This document shows positions 29,145 to 39,089 of a stretch of DNA of 64,000 nt, piece after piece. Under the pieces are notes generated by a model. That model was given only the letters and a program-made list of their open reading frames with translations. It made no database searches and was not told the origin of the DNA. Made by a program: the position numbers and the translations under genes. The DNA is from Okeanomitos corallinicola TIOX110 (GTDB lineage Bacteria > Cyanobacteriota > Cyanobacteriia > Cyanobacteriales > Nostocaceae), in NCBI RefSeq assembly GCF_038050375.1, contig NZ_CP150886.1, positions 248,001 to 312,000 of the forward strand, given 5' to 3'. Positions within the stretch are counted from its first letter, which is position 1. Every line of letters starts with the position of its first letter.

Positions 29145-29593
29145 GATAATACCCCTGATTTACTCAAAAAATAGACAAGATCAACTCAACTGCATAGTTC
29201 AAAAGCCAACACAACCATCAGTGATTGTTAAACTGTGATTTAAACTGGCTGATGATCTACTATCTGATTCATTGTGTATAGATTATTAATCTCTGTCAGT
29301 GTATAAAACTTGATTAGGCAAGTCAAAAAAATTTTATTTGCCTTTATTTGCCTTGATATTGCGGTATATGATATACGCAAGTTACGTAAAGTTGAAAATA
29401 TATGTGTAAAAAAATACTTAATAAATTGACATCAAAAAATAAATAAAAAATAAAAATTACTCTTAAGCGTTATTTGAAAGGTATCCTATAAAACTAATAA
29501 CCACCGAATAAACCACGCTACCATACAGGAGAAAGCGTATAAAGCTTATCCTAAAGGGATATGTGGGGAATTGTAGCATTTAAAGAGGATATC
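29145..29593. other. 449-bp spacer between two divergent large genes
   Basis: It is AT-rich and without a gene or RNA fold I recognise. Promoters for both the DUF4347/RTX gene (minus) and the STAND gene (plus) must be here. The GCGGTATATGATATACGCAA stretch near 29373-29392 has an inverted GTATAT/ATATAC core and could be an operator. Confidence 0.5.
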
Positions 29594-32500
29594 ATGCCTA
29601 GATCATCTATCCGACCTTCTGAAAAAGGTAAGAAACAAATTCAACAGGCTGTTGAAACATTAAAAAACAATCATAATCTAAAAACAGATCATGATGTAAT
29701 TGAGTATCTAAAAAAAAGAACAACTATTACTAGATGTCAACAAAAAACAGAGATATCTACAGATACGATTAAAAGATTTTTGGGAATAAAAACCGATAAA
29801 GAAAAAAAACAACAAGGATTATCTAAAAAATATTTTCAACAATTGTGCCAAATATTAGAATTAGATTGGCAAGAAATAGCCAATTCCAAGAACAATATCA
29901 ATCAAGATTGGGGTGATGCACCTCATGTTGATATCTTTTTTGGACGTTCAACAGAATTACAAACCTTAGAAAAATGGATTTTGACAGATAAATGTAAATT
30001 AGTGGGAATTTTTGGTTTTGCAGGTATTGGAAAAACAGGATTGTCGCTCAAATTATGTAAAGGTGGTATTGGTAAAACTGATTTATCTTTAAAGTTAGCT
30101 CAAGAGATACAAGATAATTTTGAGTATATCATTTGGAGATCATTAATAAATGAACCATTAATTGAAGATATTTTAACAGATTGGATTCAATTTTTATCTA
30201 ATTATGAAGAAATTAATTTACCTGAAACTATAGATGAAAAAATAACTTTATTATTAAAATATTTAAGCCAAAGTAGATGTTTAATCATTTTAGACAATAT
30301 AGAACCTATTTTGAAAAATCATCAAAACACGGTAGATTACAAAAAACAACATCAGGATTACGGTAAATTATTTGAGAGAATTGCCACCAAAGAACATCAA
30401 AGCTGTTTGTTACTAACAAGTAGAGAAAAACCGCAAAATTTAACTAACTTAGAGGAAAAAAATCAGTCATCCATTAAATCTCTACAATTACAAGGATTAT
30501 TACCTTCAGATGGTAAGCATATATTTGAGGGAATTATTAATAATTTTACAACTTCAAATTCAGAGCAAGAATGGCAACAACTAATAGATTTTTATGATGG
30601 TAATCCTTTAGCTTTAAAATTAGCGTCTCAACTGATTAAAAATACTTGTTCTGGTAAAATTGCTAACTTTTTAGAATATACAGAAAACAAACCTACATTT
30701 ACAAAACTTTATGATTTAATAGATTGGCATTTCGAGCGACTGAATAAACAAGAACAAGAGGTTATGTACTGGTTAGCAATTAATCGTGAACCTATGTCCA
30801 TATCTCAAATCAAAAATTATTTAATTTCTCCAAGTTCAAAAAAATTATTACTAGAAACATTGCAATCACTACAAGAAAAGATAACCATTCAAAAGATTGA
30901 GAATAAAGACCTAGAAGAAAATGAATATTATAGTCTTCAACCTATGCTGATTGAATATATGACAGATAAATTGATTGATGTAGTTTGCCAGGAAATTCAA
31001 TCAGGTAATATTAATCATTTGCAAAGTCACACCTTGTTACAAGCTCATACTAAAGATTATGTCAGAGAAAGTCAAAGAAGAGTTATTCTGACTCCAATTA
31101 TAGACAGACTGATTCTAGATATTTTTGGATGTCAATCTAATTTAGAAGTAGAACTAAAAAATATATTGAAAACAGAAAAAGATAAATATAAAGTCACAGG
31201 AAGAAGTGGATATTTAGGAGGTAATATTATTAATTTAGCTTGTCAGCTAAATACAGATTTGAGTAGTTATGATTTTTCGCATCTGAAAATATGGCAAGGT
31301 TATTTTCAATGTATTAATTTACATGGTGTTGACTTTTCCTATTCTGATTTATCAACATCAGTGTTTATGGAATCATTTGGTAGTGTTCATGCAGTAGCAT
31401 ATAGTCCCGATGGAAAATATTTTGCTATAGGAGAATCTCAAGGTTATATTTATCTATTTAAAGTTAATGATAGACAAAAATATAAAGTTTTTAAAAGACA
31501 TAATTGGTGGGTAGTGTCTCTACAATTTAGTCCTGATGGACAAAAATTAGTGAGTAGTAGTTTAGATAAAAGTATTAAAATTTGGGATATAAATACTACT
31601 CAATGTCTTCATTCTTTAGAAGAACATACAGAGTGGATTTGGTCAGTTGATTTTCACCCGAATGGAGAGATTTTAGCTAGTGGATGTGATGATAAAACTA
31701 TTAAAATTTGGGATGTGAATACAGGAAAATGTTTACAAACTTTGAGAGGACATAAAAATGCAATTCCCTCAGTTAAATTTAGTCCGGATGGTAAAATTTT
31801 GGTTAGTGGTAGTGCAGATAAAACCATAAAAGTATGGAACATAAAAACTGGACAATGTGTTAAAGAAATTGACGCTCATTGCCCAAGTATTTTTTCCTTG
31901 GCTTTTAATTCTGATGGGACAAAAATGGTGAGTGGAAATTTAGATAGAACCGTCAATGTTTGGGATACCATAAATTGGCAGTCTATAGCCACTTTACAAG
32001 GTCATAATTTAGGAGTAAAAACAGTTGATTGGACGGATGATAATCAATTTGTAGCAACTGGTAGTTTGGATAGTAGCATCAAGCTTTGGAACACAGATAA
32101 TTGGCGATGTGTTAAAAGTTTACATGATCACAAAACTTGGATTTGGTCAATAGCTTTCAGTCCTGATTCTCAGACTCTTATTAGTGGAGATAATAATCAA
32201 ATTCTAAAATTATGGGATATTAAGACTGGGAATTGTATTCACACTTGGCATGGGTATAATAATTGGGTTTATTCAGTAGTATTTAGTCCTAATGGACAGT
32301 TTTTAGCTAGTGCAAATTTAGACCATACAGTCAGGCTTTGGGATGTCAAAACTGGAAAATTGCTGAAAACTTTAAAGGGGCATAAAAAATGGGTTTGGTC
32401 AGTAGTATTTAGTCCCGATGGAAATTTGTTAGCTAGTGCTAGTGATGACCCAAGTGTTAAGCTGTGGGATGTGAATACAGGTGAATGTTTAAAAACTTTT

Positions 32501-33244
32501 GAAGATCATAAGAAAGACGAACAAGGAGGAATTTGGACAGTGGCTTTTAGTCCGGATGGAAAATTTTTAGCTACTGGAAGCCAAGATACAATAGTAAAAT
32601 TGTGGGATATTCATAGTGGAAATTTGGAAAATTTAAAAGCACATCACCATTGGATTTGGGATGTTAAATTTAATCATGATGGAAAAATATTAGCAAGTGC
32701 TAGTGATGATCACACTATAAATTTATGGGATGTAAAGACGCGAAAATTGATCAAAACTTTAAAAGGTCATAGCAATAAAGTGAAATCAATTGCTTTTAGT
32801 CCTGACAATCAAATTATTGTTAGTGGCAGTGAAGACTGTACTGTAAAACTATGGGATGTGAAAACTGGCAAGTGTTTTAAAACCCTGGAAGGACATAAAA
32901 GTTATGTTTATTCAGTTGCATTTAGTTTTGATGGTGAAATAATTGCTAGTAGTAGTCATGATCGCACTATTAAACTATGGAATATCACAGATGGAGAATG
33001 TATGAAAACTTTATCTGGTCATACAGATGCAGTTATGTCAGTTAATTTTAGTTCTGAACATGAATTATTAGCTAGTGGTAGCACTGACCAAACAGTGAGA
33101 CTGTGGGATATAAGGACGGGTGAATGTGTGAATATTTTAAGACCTAAAAGGCCATACGAAGGAATGAATATTACCGGAGTTACAGGTATAACTGAAGCTC
33201 AAAAAAATAGTCTTCAAGATTTAGGTGCGTTGGATAATGTCTAA
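29594..33244 (+). CDS. STAND/NB-ARC ATPase with 14 WD40 repeats
   Basis: The 1216-residue protein starts MPRSSIRPSEKGKKQIQQAV. Residues 1-100 form an N-terminal helical domain seen in cyanobacterial STAND proteins. The NB-ARC NTPase follows (about 108-480), with Walker A in GIFGFAGIGKT, then a second GIGKT 14 residues later, Walker B CLIILDNIE, and LLTSREK. A helical region leads to 14 WD40 units (about residues 595-1185), mostly ending KLWDVKTG, enough for two seven-bladed propellers. STAND proteins of this kind are signal-activated switches, some used in antiphage defence or regulated cell death; no effector nuclease or protease domain is visible here. The ATG at 29594 has AAAGAGG six bases upstream, better than the ATG at 29561. 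Confidence 0.9.
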   Translation: MPRSSIRPSEKGKKQIQQAVETLKNNHNLKTDHDVIEYLKKRTTITRCQQKTEISTDTIKRFLGIKTDKEKKQQGLSKKYFQQLCQILELDWQEIANSKNNINQDWGDAPHVDIFFGRSTELQTLEKWILTDKCKLVGIFGFAGIGKTGLSLKLCKGGIGKTDLSLKLAQEIQDNFEYIIWRSLINEPLIEDILTDWIQFLSNYEEINLPETIDEKITLLLKYLSQSRCLIILDNIEPILKNHQNTVDYKKQHQDYGKLFERIATKEHQSCLLLTSREKPQNLTNLEEKNQSSIKSLQLQGLLPSDGKHIFEGIINNFTTSNSEQEWQQLIDFYDGNPLALKLASQLIKNTCSGKIANFLEYTENKPTFTKLYDLIDWHFERLNKQEQEVMYWLAINREPMSISQIKNYLISPSSKKLLLETLQSLQEKITIQKIENKDLEENEYYSLQPMLIEYMTDKLIDVVCQEIQSGNINHLQSHTLLQAHTKDYVRESQRRVILTPIIDRLILDIFGCQSNLEVELKNILKTEKDKYKVTGRSGYLGGNIINLACQLNTDLSSYDFSHLKIWQGYFQCINLHGVDFSYSDLSTSVFMESFGSVHAVAYSPDGKYFAIGESQGYIYLFKVNDRQKYKVFKRHNWWVVSLQFSPDGQKLVSSSLDKSIKIWDINTTQCLHSLEEHTEWIWSVDFHPNGEILASGCDDKTIKIWDVNTGKCLQTLRGHKNAIPSVKFSPDGKILVSGSADKTIKVWNIKTGQCVKEIDAHCPSIFSLAFNSDGTKMVSGNLDRTVNVWDTINWQSIATLQGHNLGVKTVDWTDDNQFVATGSLDSSIKLWNTDNWRCVKSLHDHKTWIWSIAFSPDSQTLISGDNNQILKLWDIKTGNCIHTWHGYNNWVYSVVFSPNGQFLASANLDHTVRLWDVKTGKLLKTLKGHKKWVWSVVFSPDGNLLASASDDPSVKLWDVNTGECLKTFEDHKKDEQGGIWTVAFSPDGKFLATGSQDTIVKLWDIHSGNLENLKAHHHWIWDVKFNHDGKILASASDDHTINLWDVKTRKLIKTLKGHSNKVKSIAFSPDNQIIVSGSEDCTVKLWDVKTGKCFKTLEGHKSYVYSVAFSFDGEIIASSSHDRTIKLWNITDGECMKTLSGHTDAVMSVNFSSEHELLASGSTDQTVRLWDIRTGECVNILRPKRPYEGMNITGVTGITEAQKNSLQDLGALDNV

Positions 33245-33287
33245 TAATTTCTTATGAATAAAGTTATGTTACTTCCTATATTTGTAA

Positions 33288-33308
33288 GGGTTTAGCACTG
33301 CTAAACCC
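33288..33308. repeat. perfect palindrome GGGTTTAGC-ACT-GCTAAACCC
   Basis: Second copy of the palindrome at 18782-18802, again placed just after a gene (the STAND ATPase) and before a convergent one. Confidence 0.7.
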
Positions 33309-33338
33309 CTATAAAATTTATTATTTACTAACAAATTA

Positions 33339-34031
33339 TTAATAAGCACCTTTTCTATTTAAAACTACTCCAATAGTTTTAATAATCAACTGCAAATCAT
33401 AGGTGATAGACCATTTGCGTTGATAGTCCAAATCCATACTGACAATTTTCTCAAATTCTGTGATGGTAGAACGTCCATGAGTTTGCCATTCTCCAGTTAT
33501 ACCCGGTTTAACTCTTAATCTTTCCCAGTGATGAGACTCATAATTAATAACTTCATCTGGGGTGGGGGGACGAGTTCCAACTAAACTCATCTCTCCTTTT
33601 AAAACATTCCAAAATTGGGGAAGTTCGTCTAAACTGGTACGTCTTAAAAATTTCCCTAAAGGAGTAATACGATGATCATTTGTAGATTTAAAAATATTAC
33701 CTTGGGCTTGGTTTTTAACTAGATGTTTAAGTTTATCTGCGTTAACTACCATAGAGCGGAATTTCCAAATCCTGAAGGTATGTCCATTAAGACCGCAACG
33801 AATTTGAGAATAAAATATGGGGCCTGGATCAATAATTAGAGTGGCGATGGCAATGGGGATTAATACCAAGGATGTGATCATTAAACCAACGATTGCACCG
33901 AGTATATCAATTAATCTTTTTATACTATTTACCGCTGATGGATGGGTGTCAGGTTTGGATAATAAACTGGTAATATTCGCATCGGCTACGGTATATTTTA
34001 TCGCTTTATTTCTTAGTGTAGATGATTGCAT
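33339..34031 (-). CDS. polyprenyl-phosphate sugar-1-phosphate transferase
   Basis: These enzymes start exopolysaccharide or heterocyst-envelope polysaccharide synthesis by moving a sugar-1-phosphate to undecaprenyl phosphate. The 230-residue protein has an N-terminal tail, one membrane helix (about residues 42-67: LGAIVGLMITSLVLIPIAIA), then the catalytic core: DPGPIFYSQIRCGLNGHTFRIWKFRSM, RITPLGKFLRRTSLDELPQFWNVLKGEMSLVGTRP and VKPGITGEWQTHGRS. All family motifs are present. No glycosyltransferase cluster is beside it, so the polysaccharide is not defined. A HepD-like heterocyst role is possible but not shown. Confidence 0.92.
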   Translation of the reverse strand: MQSSTLRNKAIKYTVADANITSLLSKPDTHPSAVNSIKRLIDILGAIVGLMITSLVLIPIAIATLIIDPGPIFYSQIRCGLNGHTFRIWKFRSMVVNADKLKHLVKNQAQGNIFKSTNDHRITPLGKFLRRTSLDELPQFWNVLKGEMSLVGTRPPTPDEVINYESHHWERLRVKPGITGEWQTHGRSTITEFEKIVSMDLDYQRKWSITYDLQLIIKTIGVVLNRKGAY

Positions 34032-34433
34032 ATTTGTGTTTAAATTGTATTACTTTATGCCGAAGTTGTATTTTGAACCATTGAAATCTAGGATAAATTG
34101 AATTCAATACAATTCTAAGTAATATTTCTGAGTATATAAAGCCTTAAAGGCAAAAATTCATAAAATCTTTTTATTGCATAGATGAATTTTAAATTTTTGA
34201 TGTTTTTTGTCAGCAGATAGATGACAGGGTAAAAACAGAAGTCACGAAAAAACCAGAATTTGAAAGGTATTTTGCGTAAGTCCTGTCAAAAATGCCCATT
34301 CGAGATCATGTTATGTTTTAACTCGGAAATGGGCATTGATGAATCTAGCTTCAACAAAAATTTACGTAAATTTTCTGATCGCTCCTATAAATATCTTTCT
34401 GAGGGGGGAAGTATTTTTGAAGAAAACATGATG
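34032..34433. other. 402-bp spacer with solo inverted-repeat end and a long hairpin
   Basis: TGCGTAAGTCCT at 34273-34284 is identical to the terminal repeat of the element at 58878-58960 but has no partner here. AATGCCCATT and AATGGGCATT (about 34290-34336) form a hairpin arm pair. An open frame of 69 codons at 34260-34469 overlaps the next gene and is not considered real. Confidence 0.5.
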
Positions 34434-37400
34434 TTAGGAATTGGCAGCTACAGCAAAATTAACTGCTAATGGTTCTTCTAGAGATTGCAGCGCACTATCT
34501 TTAATTGCATCTAGATAACGACGCAATAAGATAAGTTGTTGAAGATTGGGACGATAAGAGAGATTACCTTGTTTTTCAAAGAGTGATGTAGAGGCGATCG
34601 CCTGATAATCAGGATTTTCTTGAGATTTTTTGGTCAACCAAATAGAGTATAAAGATTGATCAGCCTGGGTTTCTGTTGCACCTTCTGAGATAAATACAGG
34701 TACTAAACCCGCTGGTAGTTCACCTTCCAAGAAAGCCAGTAACCTTTGTTGACAGATGCGGGTATTAATTCCCCGACTTTCAAATAGCTGTAGAACTTCA
34801 CCAAAAGAAAGAGAACGAGTAGTTTCACCACGTAAATTATCAGATAAAATTTTGAGCAACTCATTAAACAAAAAGTAATCTGTGTACTGTTGTCTAGCGA
34901 TTTCTAAAACTTGGGGATACAGAGGTAACATCGTCAAACCATAAGCTACCCGACTGCAATTAGGAGCGCCATTGCTACCCAAATATAAATCTTGCACTAT
35001 TTTGGCATTGGGTAATTTTTGTCTTAACCAACGGTTGACTGTACTGATAGAAGCGACTCCACCGGAAAGAATCGCTTGATTTATTGCTTCCGTGGGAACA
35101 CCGCGAGCTACCAATAATTTATTAACTTCTCGGTTGAGACGACGCACATAGGGAACAAAAATTTGGGTTTCTAAATCTCGGCGCTGCAATAACCAACGTT
35201 GATCAGCTATTTCTAAGGTAAAAGATTCTTGATGTTGCAAAATTAATTTTAAAGCCAACGCAGCATCTAACAAACCCTGTCCTAATAAAGAACTTTCTAA
35301 TCTTTGTTGTAAGCGGATACGAGCAGTTACATCTGGCTCTCCCACTCGTGGTAATTCTAAACCTTCTAGACTTAAACTAGACCATTTAATTTGATCTAAA
35401 CCAGGGATAGAAGGTTGCCAAGACTGAGGGTGATTGGTGGTAGCTTGACTACCATTTTGCGTTGTTCCACGGGGTTGGCGTGATTTTGGTGGTAGTAATA
35501 ATTGACAAATAATATCTTGCTCAATCGCTTTACCTCCATAGGAAAAACCATGTAGCATGAAATCCTTGTGTGTCAATTCACTCAAATCTGTGGGTAAATC
35601 AACCAATGCCATTTCCGTAGCAGCTGCACCAACATTCAATGTTAAAGTGCTACCGATACATGATTCCGGATTAGTTTTTAAAGGTTGTAAACCTTCACCA
35701 TTATTTAATTGCACAAATTGAGAATGACCAAAATCAAGTTCTGGTAGTAAAGTAGCGATCGCCTCCTCTACAAAAAATATCTGTTGAGCATGGGAGACAA
35801 GCTGACTAGTAAGTATAGCTTCCCGCACATTAAAGCGATATTGTTCAGACCAACTAGATGGACAAGTACAAATCACACCAGCCAAATTATTAATAATTGT
35901 CAGGAAAGTTTCATTATCTATCCCCGCACCATGAGCAATTAACGCCGGAGTGGTACTGATTTGATCTGACTTGAGAGTTAACAGTAATTTAGAGAGCGAT
36001 CGCAATACCCAAATCAAAGGCCCTGCTGAAAATTCATTTAATTGCAGCACAGGTTCCCATTTTTGCTGACTATTTTTATAAGGAATTGCCACCTGTAAAA
36101 AAGGCTTTAAATGAGTAGAGTAAAGATTTTGTTTTGGTGCTGACTTAGAAATATTATTATCCTGTGCTACCACCGCAGGTGTTGTCTGCTCCGGATTTTC
36201 CTTATCTATTGCTGAGTTGGGAACGGAAGCAGTCGGTAAATAAACCTCTGCCGGCAAACGAAATGATTGATCAAAAGAAATTTCACCAGATTTATTTTCT
36301 GCTGACCAATAAATCGGATAAACAACCAATTGAGAACGATCCAACAAAGCCGCAGAAATCCCCGTTGTACCCAAATCAATTCCTAAATACCAAACTGAGT
36401 GAGGATTGATAACTCCTAAATTAGCATTATCACTGGAATTACCCTCTAAATCTTCAGAGACAGGTACAGCAGACTCCGATATGAAATTTTCCCCCCCCGT
36501 TGTTTTTTCAGTTTCATCAACATACAAATCAGCAACAGCAGCCAATGGTACATTCTCATTAGTTGGACTGCTATCTGCCATCACCATTTCTACATTTTCA
36601 ATCTCCGCACTACCATACACAAAACCTTGAGGAATTTGTAAATTAGTTATTTGTTCTGAGCGTGTATTGTCATCCACAAAATCTTGAGAACTTTGTAAAT
36701 TAGTTATTTGTTCTGACTGTGTATTGTCATCCACAAAATCTTGAGAACTTTGTAAATTAGTTATTTGTTCTGACTGAGAATTTAGCCGCCCATCAAAACT
36801 TGCTAAGTCTTGATCCAATTGCTGCAACTGAGCTTCATCTAAAACAATATTGGGAATACCTTCTGTTTCCCCATTTTCATTTTCTAAAGACAGTAAATTT
36901 TCCTGTGGTGAAGCTGTAATATATCCTGGTCTTGTTAAATCCGTTGCTCTCATTGATTCCTCTTCTGAAGAGGTAACAACTGGATTTTCTAATATTTTTG
37001 GTTTTACCTCTTCCTGACTGGGTAAAACTTCTGTAACTTGTTCTGTGTCGTTAAATTCAACTAATAAATCAGTTAGCACCGTAATTGTATCACTACTATC
37101 TGGATGAGAATCCATCAATTTTGGAGTGCTGGCAAATTCCGCCTGTGATTGAGTATCCTCCGGTAATAAGGGTTCTTCCCATAAGTCTACTTGTTCTGTA
37201 ACTGCTACCAACTCAGTGGTATTTTCCGGTATGGATGACTCTGAAGTAACTAATAAATTAACCTCTGGTTGCTGTGTTTCTGATAAGGGTATACTTTCAG
37301 CAGGAACAGCGGTAGAAACTTCATTTGTGACTGCTACAGTAGTCTCAGCACTGGAACTCACAGCATCTGTACCACCAAACAAACTTGCATACAGTTCATC

Positions 37401-38933
37401 TACTTCATCAATATCAATATTCTCAACTTCAGGTTCATTTGGACTGGTGAAATTCGCTGTTACTGGATCTGAAGGCCTTTGTGTAGTCAACTGTGATAAC
37501 AAAATATCCAGATTTTCAATAATTTCTGGTTCTTGGGTATCTGTTGCTAGGTCAGAAATTAGTTCTTCAGTTACAGAAACTTGTAAATCCTCTGCCACTG
37601 TAGTTAACGGTTCTGGTGAGTAAAGTTGTGATAATACAGTATCTAAATCCTCAACAATCTCCGTTGTTTTAATCTCATCTGTCGGCTCTAAAATTAACTC
37701 TTCCTGAACATAAGATTGTGATTCATCAGCTTGAGTCAAATTTTCTTCTACAACAAGAGATGATTCTTCAACTGTTAGTTCTGATAATACAGTATCTAAA
37801 TCCTCAAAAATTTCCGTTGTTTTAATCTCATTTGTCGGCTCTAAAATTAACTCTTCCTGAACATGAGATTGTGATTCATCAGCTTGAGTCAAATTTTCTT
37901 CTACAACAAGAGATGATTCTTCAACTGTTAGTTCTGATAATACAGTATCTAAATCCGCAACTATGTCCGATTCCGGAATTTTTGTAGTCTGCTGGGAAAC
38001 TACTTCCTCCGCACTGGGAGCAACTGTTTTTTCTTCTGTACCAACATCTACCCCAAAAACAAAAGGTGGAGCATCTGGAGAATGTTCTTGTAAGTATTGA
38101 CGCAAATTATTTAAGAAATTTGTCATCAACTGTTCACCTTGCATCTCCTGACTGTGCATTCTAGTCAGTGCTTGGGATAAAGACTGATAATAAGTATTAA
38201 TGTTACGTTCTAATGCTTGAAATACAACATTAACAGTTCCATCCAATGATAGTAAACGTTGATCTAAATCTCTAGCCAGAACATTTAACTTTTCTAGTCC
38301 CTGAGTTGATTCTAAAACTGATTGAATATTAGAAGATATATTAACTTCTTGACTATTCTCTCTGTTAATCAAACCAGAGGAACTAGGTGCATTTTGTGAC
38401 AAATACGGGATTAAATTTGGCACCAAACGATTCGTCAGAACTTGTATAAACTCGTTAATTATTTGTTCTTGGTTAGCTAACTGTTGCGTTAAAGAATAAT
38501 TTTGGAGTCGTTTTTGTTCTAATTGCCTAATTTCTTGAACTAGAGCAGTTCTTTCTTCTAATAAACCTGAGACTTCTGTCTGTAATGGTTGAATTATTAC
38601 TGATATTTGCTCTTTTAATTGTTCTATATTGAGGTTTAACTGTTCTTGTAAATAATTATCAGCAACAGTTTTGTTTTGTTCTTGCTCTACATATCGCGTA
38701 ATCAATGATGATAGTGGTGGTGTCTGTGACTGCTCAGGATTAGTCACCTCCGGTATTGGTTCTGGTGTTTCACTTTGATCAATTGATACCAAAAACGCAC
38801 GTACTCGCTGTAAAACATTCTTGTCATCTTCTCCCTGACCAGATAGTAGTTTGGACAGGGGATTGCTACTATTGACAAGCAACTGGTCAATATCTGCAAT
38901 CAGTTTGTTAATTTCATCTTTATTGAAAGTCAC
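34434..38933 (-). CDS. large protein with coiled coil, acidic repeat linker and C-terminal Hsp70/actin-like ATPase domain
   Basis: The 1499-residue product has a helical N-terminus (residues 1-300) with a coiled coil around 95-180. A long acidic low-complexity middle (about 300-840) includes a 51-residue unit (DLDTVLSELTVEESSLVVEE..) present twice in tandem and a 19-residue unit (SEQITNLQSSQDFVDDNT) present about three times. The C-terminal half starts with WYLGIDLGTTGISAALLD (about 842-860), the phosphate-1 signature of Hsp70/actin ATPases, and keeps GGVASISTVNRWLRQKLPNAKI, an adenosine-motif-like segment. It has no signal peptide. Similar proteins exist in cyanobacteria without known function; a chaperone or scaffold role is inference. 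Confidence 0.88.
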   Translation of the reverse strand: MTFNKDEINKLIADIDQLLVNSSNPLSKLLSGQGEDDKNVLQRVRAFLVSIDQSETPEPIPEVTNPEQSQTPPLSSLITRYVEQEQNKTVADNYLQEQLNLNIEQLKEQISVIIQPLQTEVSGLLEERTALVQEIRQLEQKRLQNYSLTQQLANQEQIINEFIQVLTNRLVPNLIPYLSQNAPSSSGLINRENSQEVNISSNIQSVLESTQGLEKLNVLARDLDQRLLSLDGTVNVVFQALERNINTYYQSLSQALTRMHSQEMQGEQLMTNFLNNLRQYLQEHSPDAPPFVFGVDVGTEEKTVAPSAEEVVSQQTTKIPESDIVADLDTVLSELTVEESSLVVEENLTQADESQSHVQEELILEPTNEIKTTEIFEDLDTVLSELTVEESSLVVEENLTQADESQSYVQEELILEPTDEIKTTEIVEDLDTVLSQLYSPEPLTTVAEDLQVSVTEELISDLATDTQEPEIIENLDILLSQLTTQRPSDPVTANFTSPNEPEVENIDIDEVDELYASLFGGTDAVSSSAETTVAVTNEVSTAVPAESIPLSETQQPEVNLLVTSESSIPENTTELVAVTEQVDLWEEPLLPEDTQSQAEFASTPKLMDSHPDSSDTITVLTDLLVEFNDTEQVTEVLPSQEEVKPKILENPVVTSSEEESMRATDLTRPGYITASPQENLLSLENENGETEGIPNIVLDEAQLQQLDQDLASFDGRLNSQSEQITNLQSSQDFVDDNTQSEQITNLQSSQDFVDDNTRSEQITNLQIPQGFVYGSAEIENVEMVMADSSPTNENVPLAAVADLYVDETEKTTGGENFISESAVPVSEDLEGNSSDNANLGVINPHSVWYLGIDLGTTGISAALLDRSQLVVYPIYWSAENKSGEISFDQSFRLPAEVYLPTASVPNSAIDKENPEQTTPAVVAQDNNISKSAPKQNLYSTHLKPFLQVAIPYKNSQQKWEPVLQLNEFSAGPLIWVLRSLSKLLLTLKSDQISTTPALIAHGAGIDNETFLTIINNLAGVICTCPSSWSEQYRFNVREAILTSQLVSHAQQIFFVEEAIATLLPELDFGHSQFVQLNNGEGLQPLKTNPESCIGSTLTLNVGAAATEMALVDLPTDLSELTHKDFMLHGFSYGGKAIEQDIICQLLLPPKSRQPRGTTQNGSQATTNHPQSWQPSIPGLDQIKWSSLSLEGLELPRVGEPDVTARIRLQQRLESSLLGQGLLDAALALKLILQHQESFTLEIADQRWLLQRRDLETQIFVPYVRRLNREVNKLLVARGVPTEAINQAILSGGVASISTVNRWLRQKLPNAKIVQDLYLGSNGAPNCSRVAYGLTMLPLYPQVLEIARQQYTDYFLFNELLKILSDNLRGETTRSLSFGEVLQLFESRGINTRICQQRLLAFLEGELPAGLVPVFISEGATETQADQSLYSIWLTKKSQENPDYQAIASTSLFEKQGNLSYRPNLQQLILLRRYLDAIKDSALQSLEEPLAVNFAVAANS

Positions 38934-39089
38934 TTGATAAGTACCTTAGCTAGAAATGTACTGAGATGTTTATTGTATTTAAAATCATGGAGATTGAGTA
39001 AGACATAAAATTGTTTACTCACACCTCTGGGGGTTATTCGTAGCTAGATTAGTGATTTTCTAACTACCGAACCCGTGACTCACACTTAA

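Noticed and set aside
34260-34469. 69-codon plus-strand frame in the spacer after the sugar transferase
   Set aside because: It runs through a repeat end and a hairpin, then into the 3' end of the opposite large gene; no protein-family signal.
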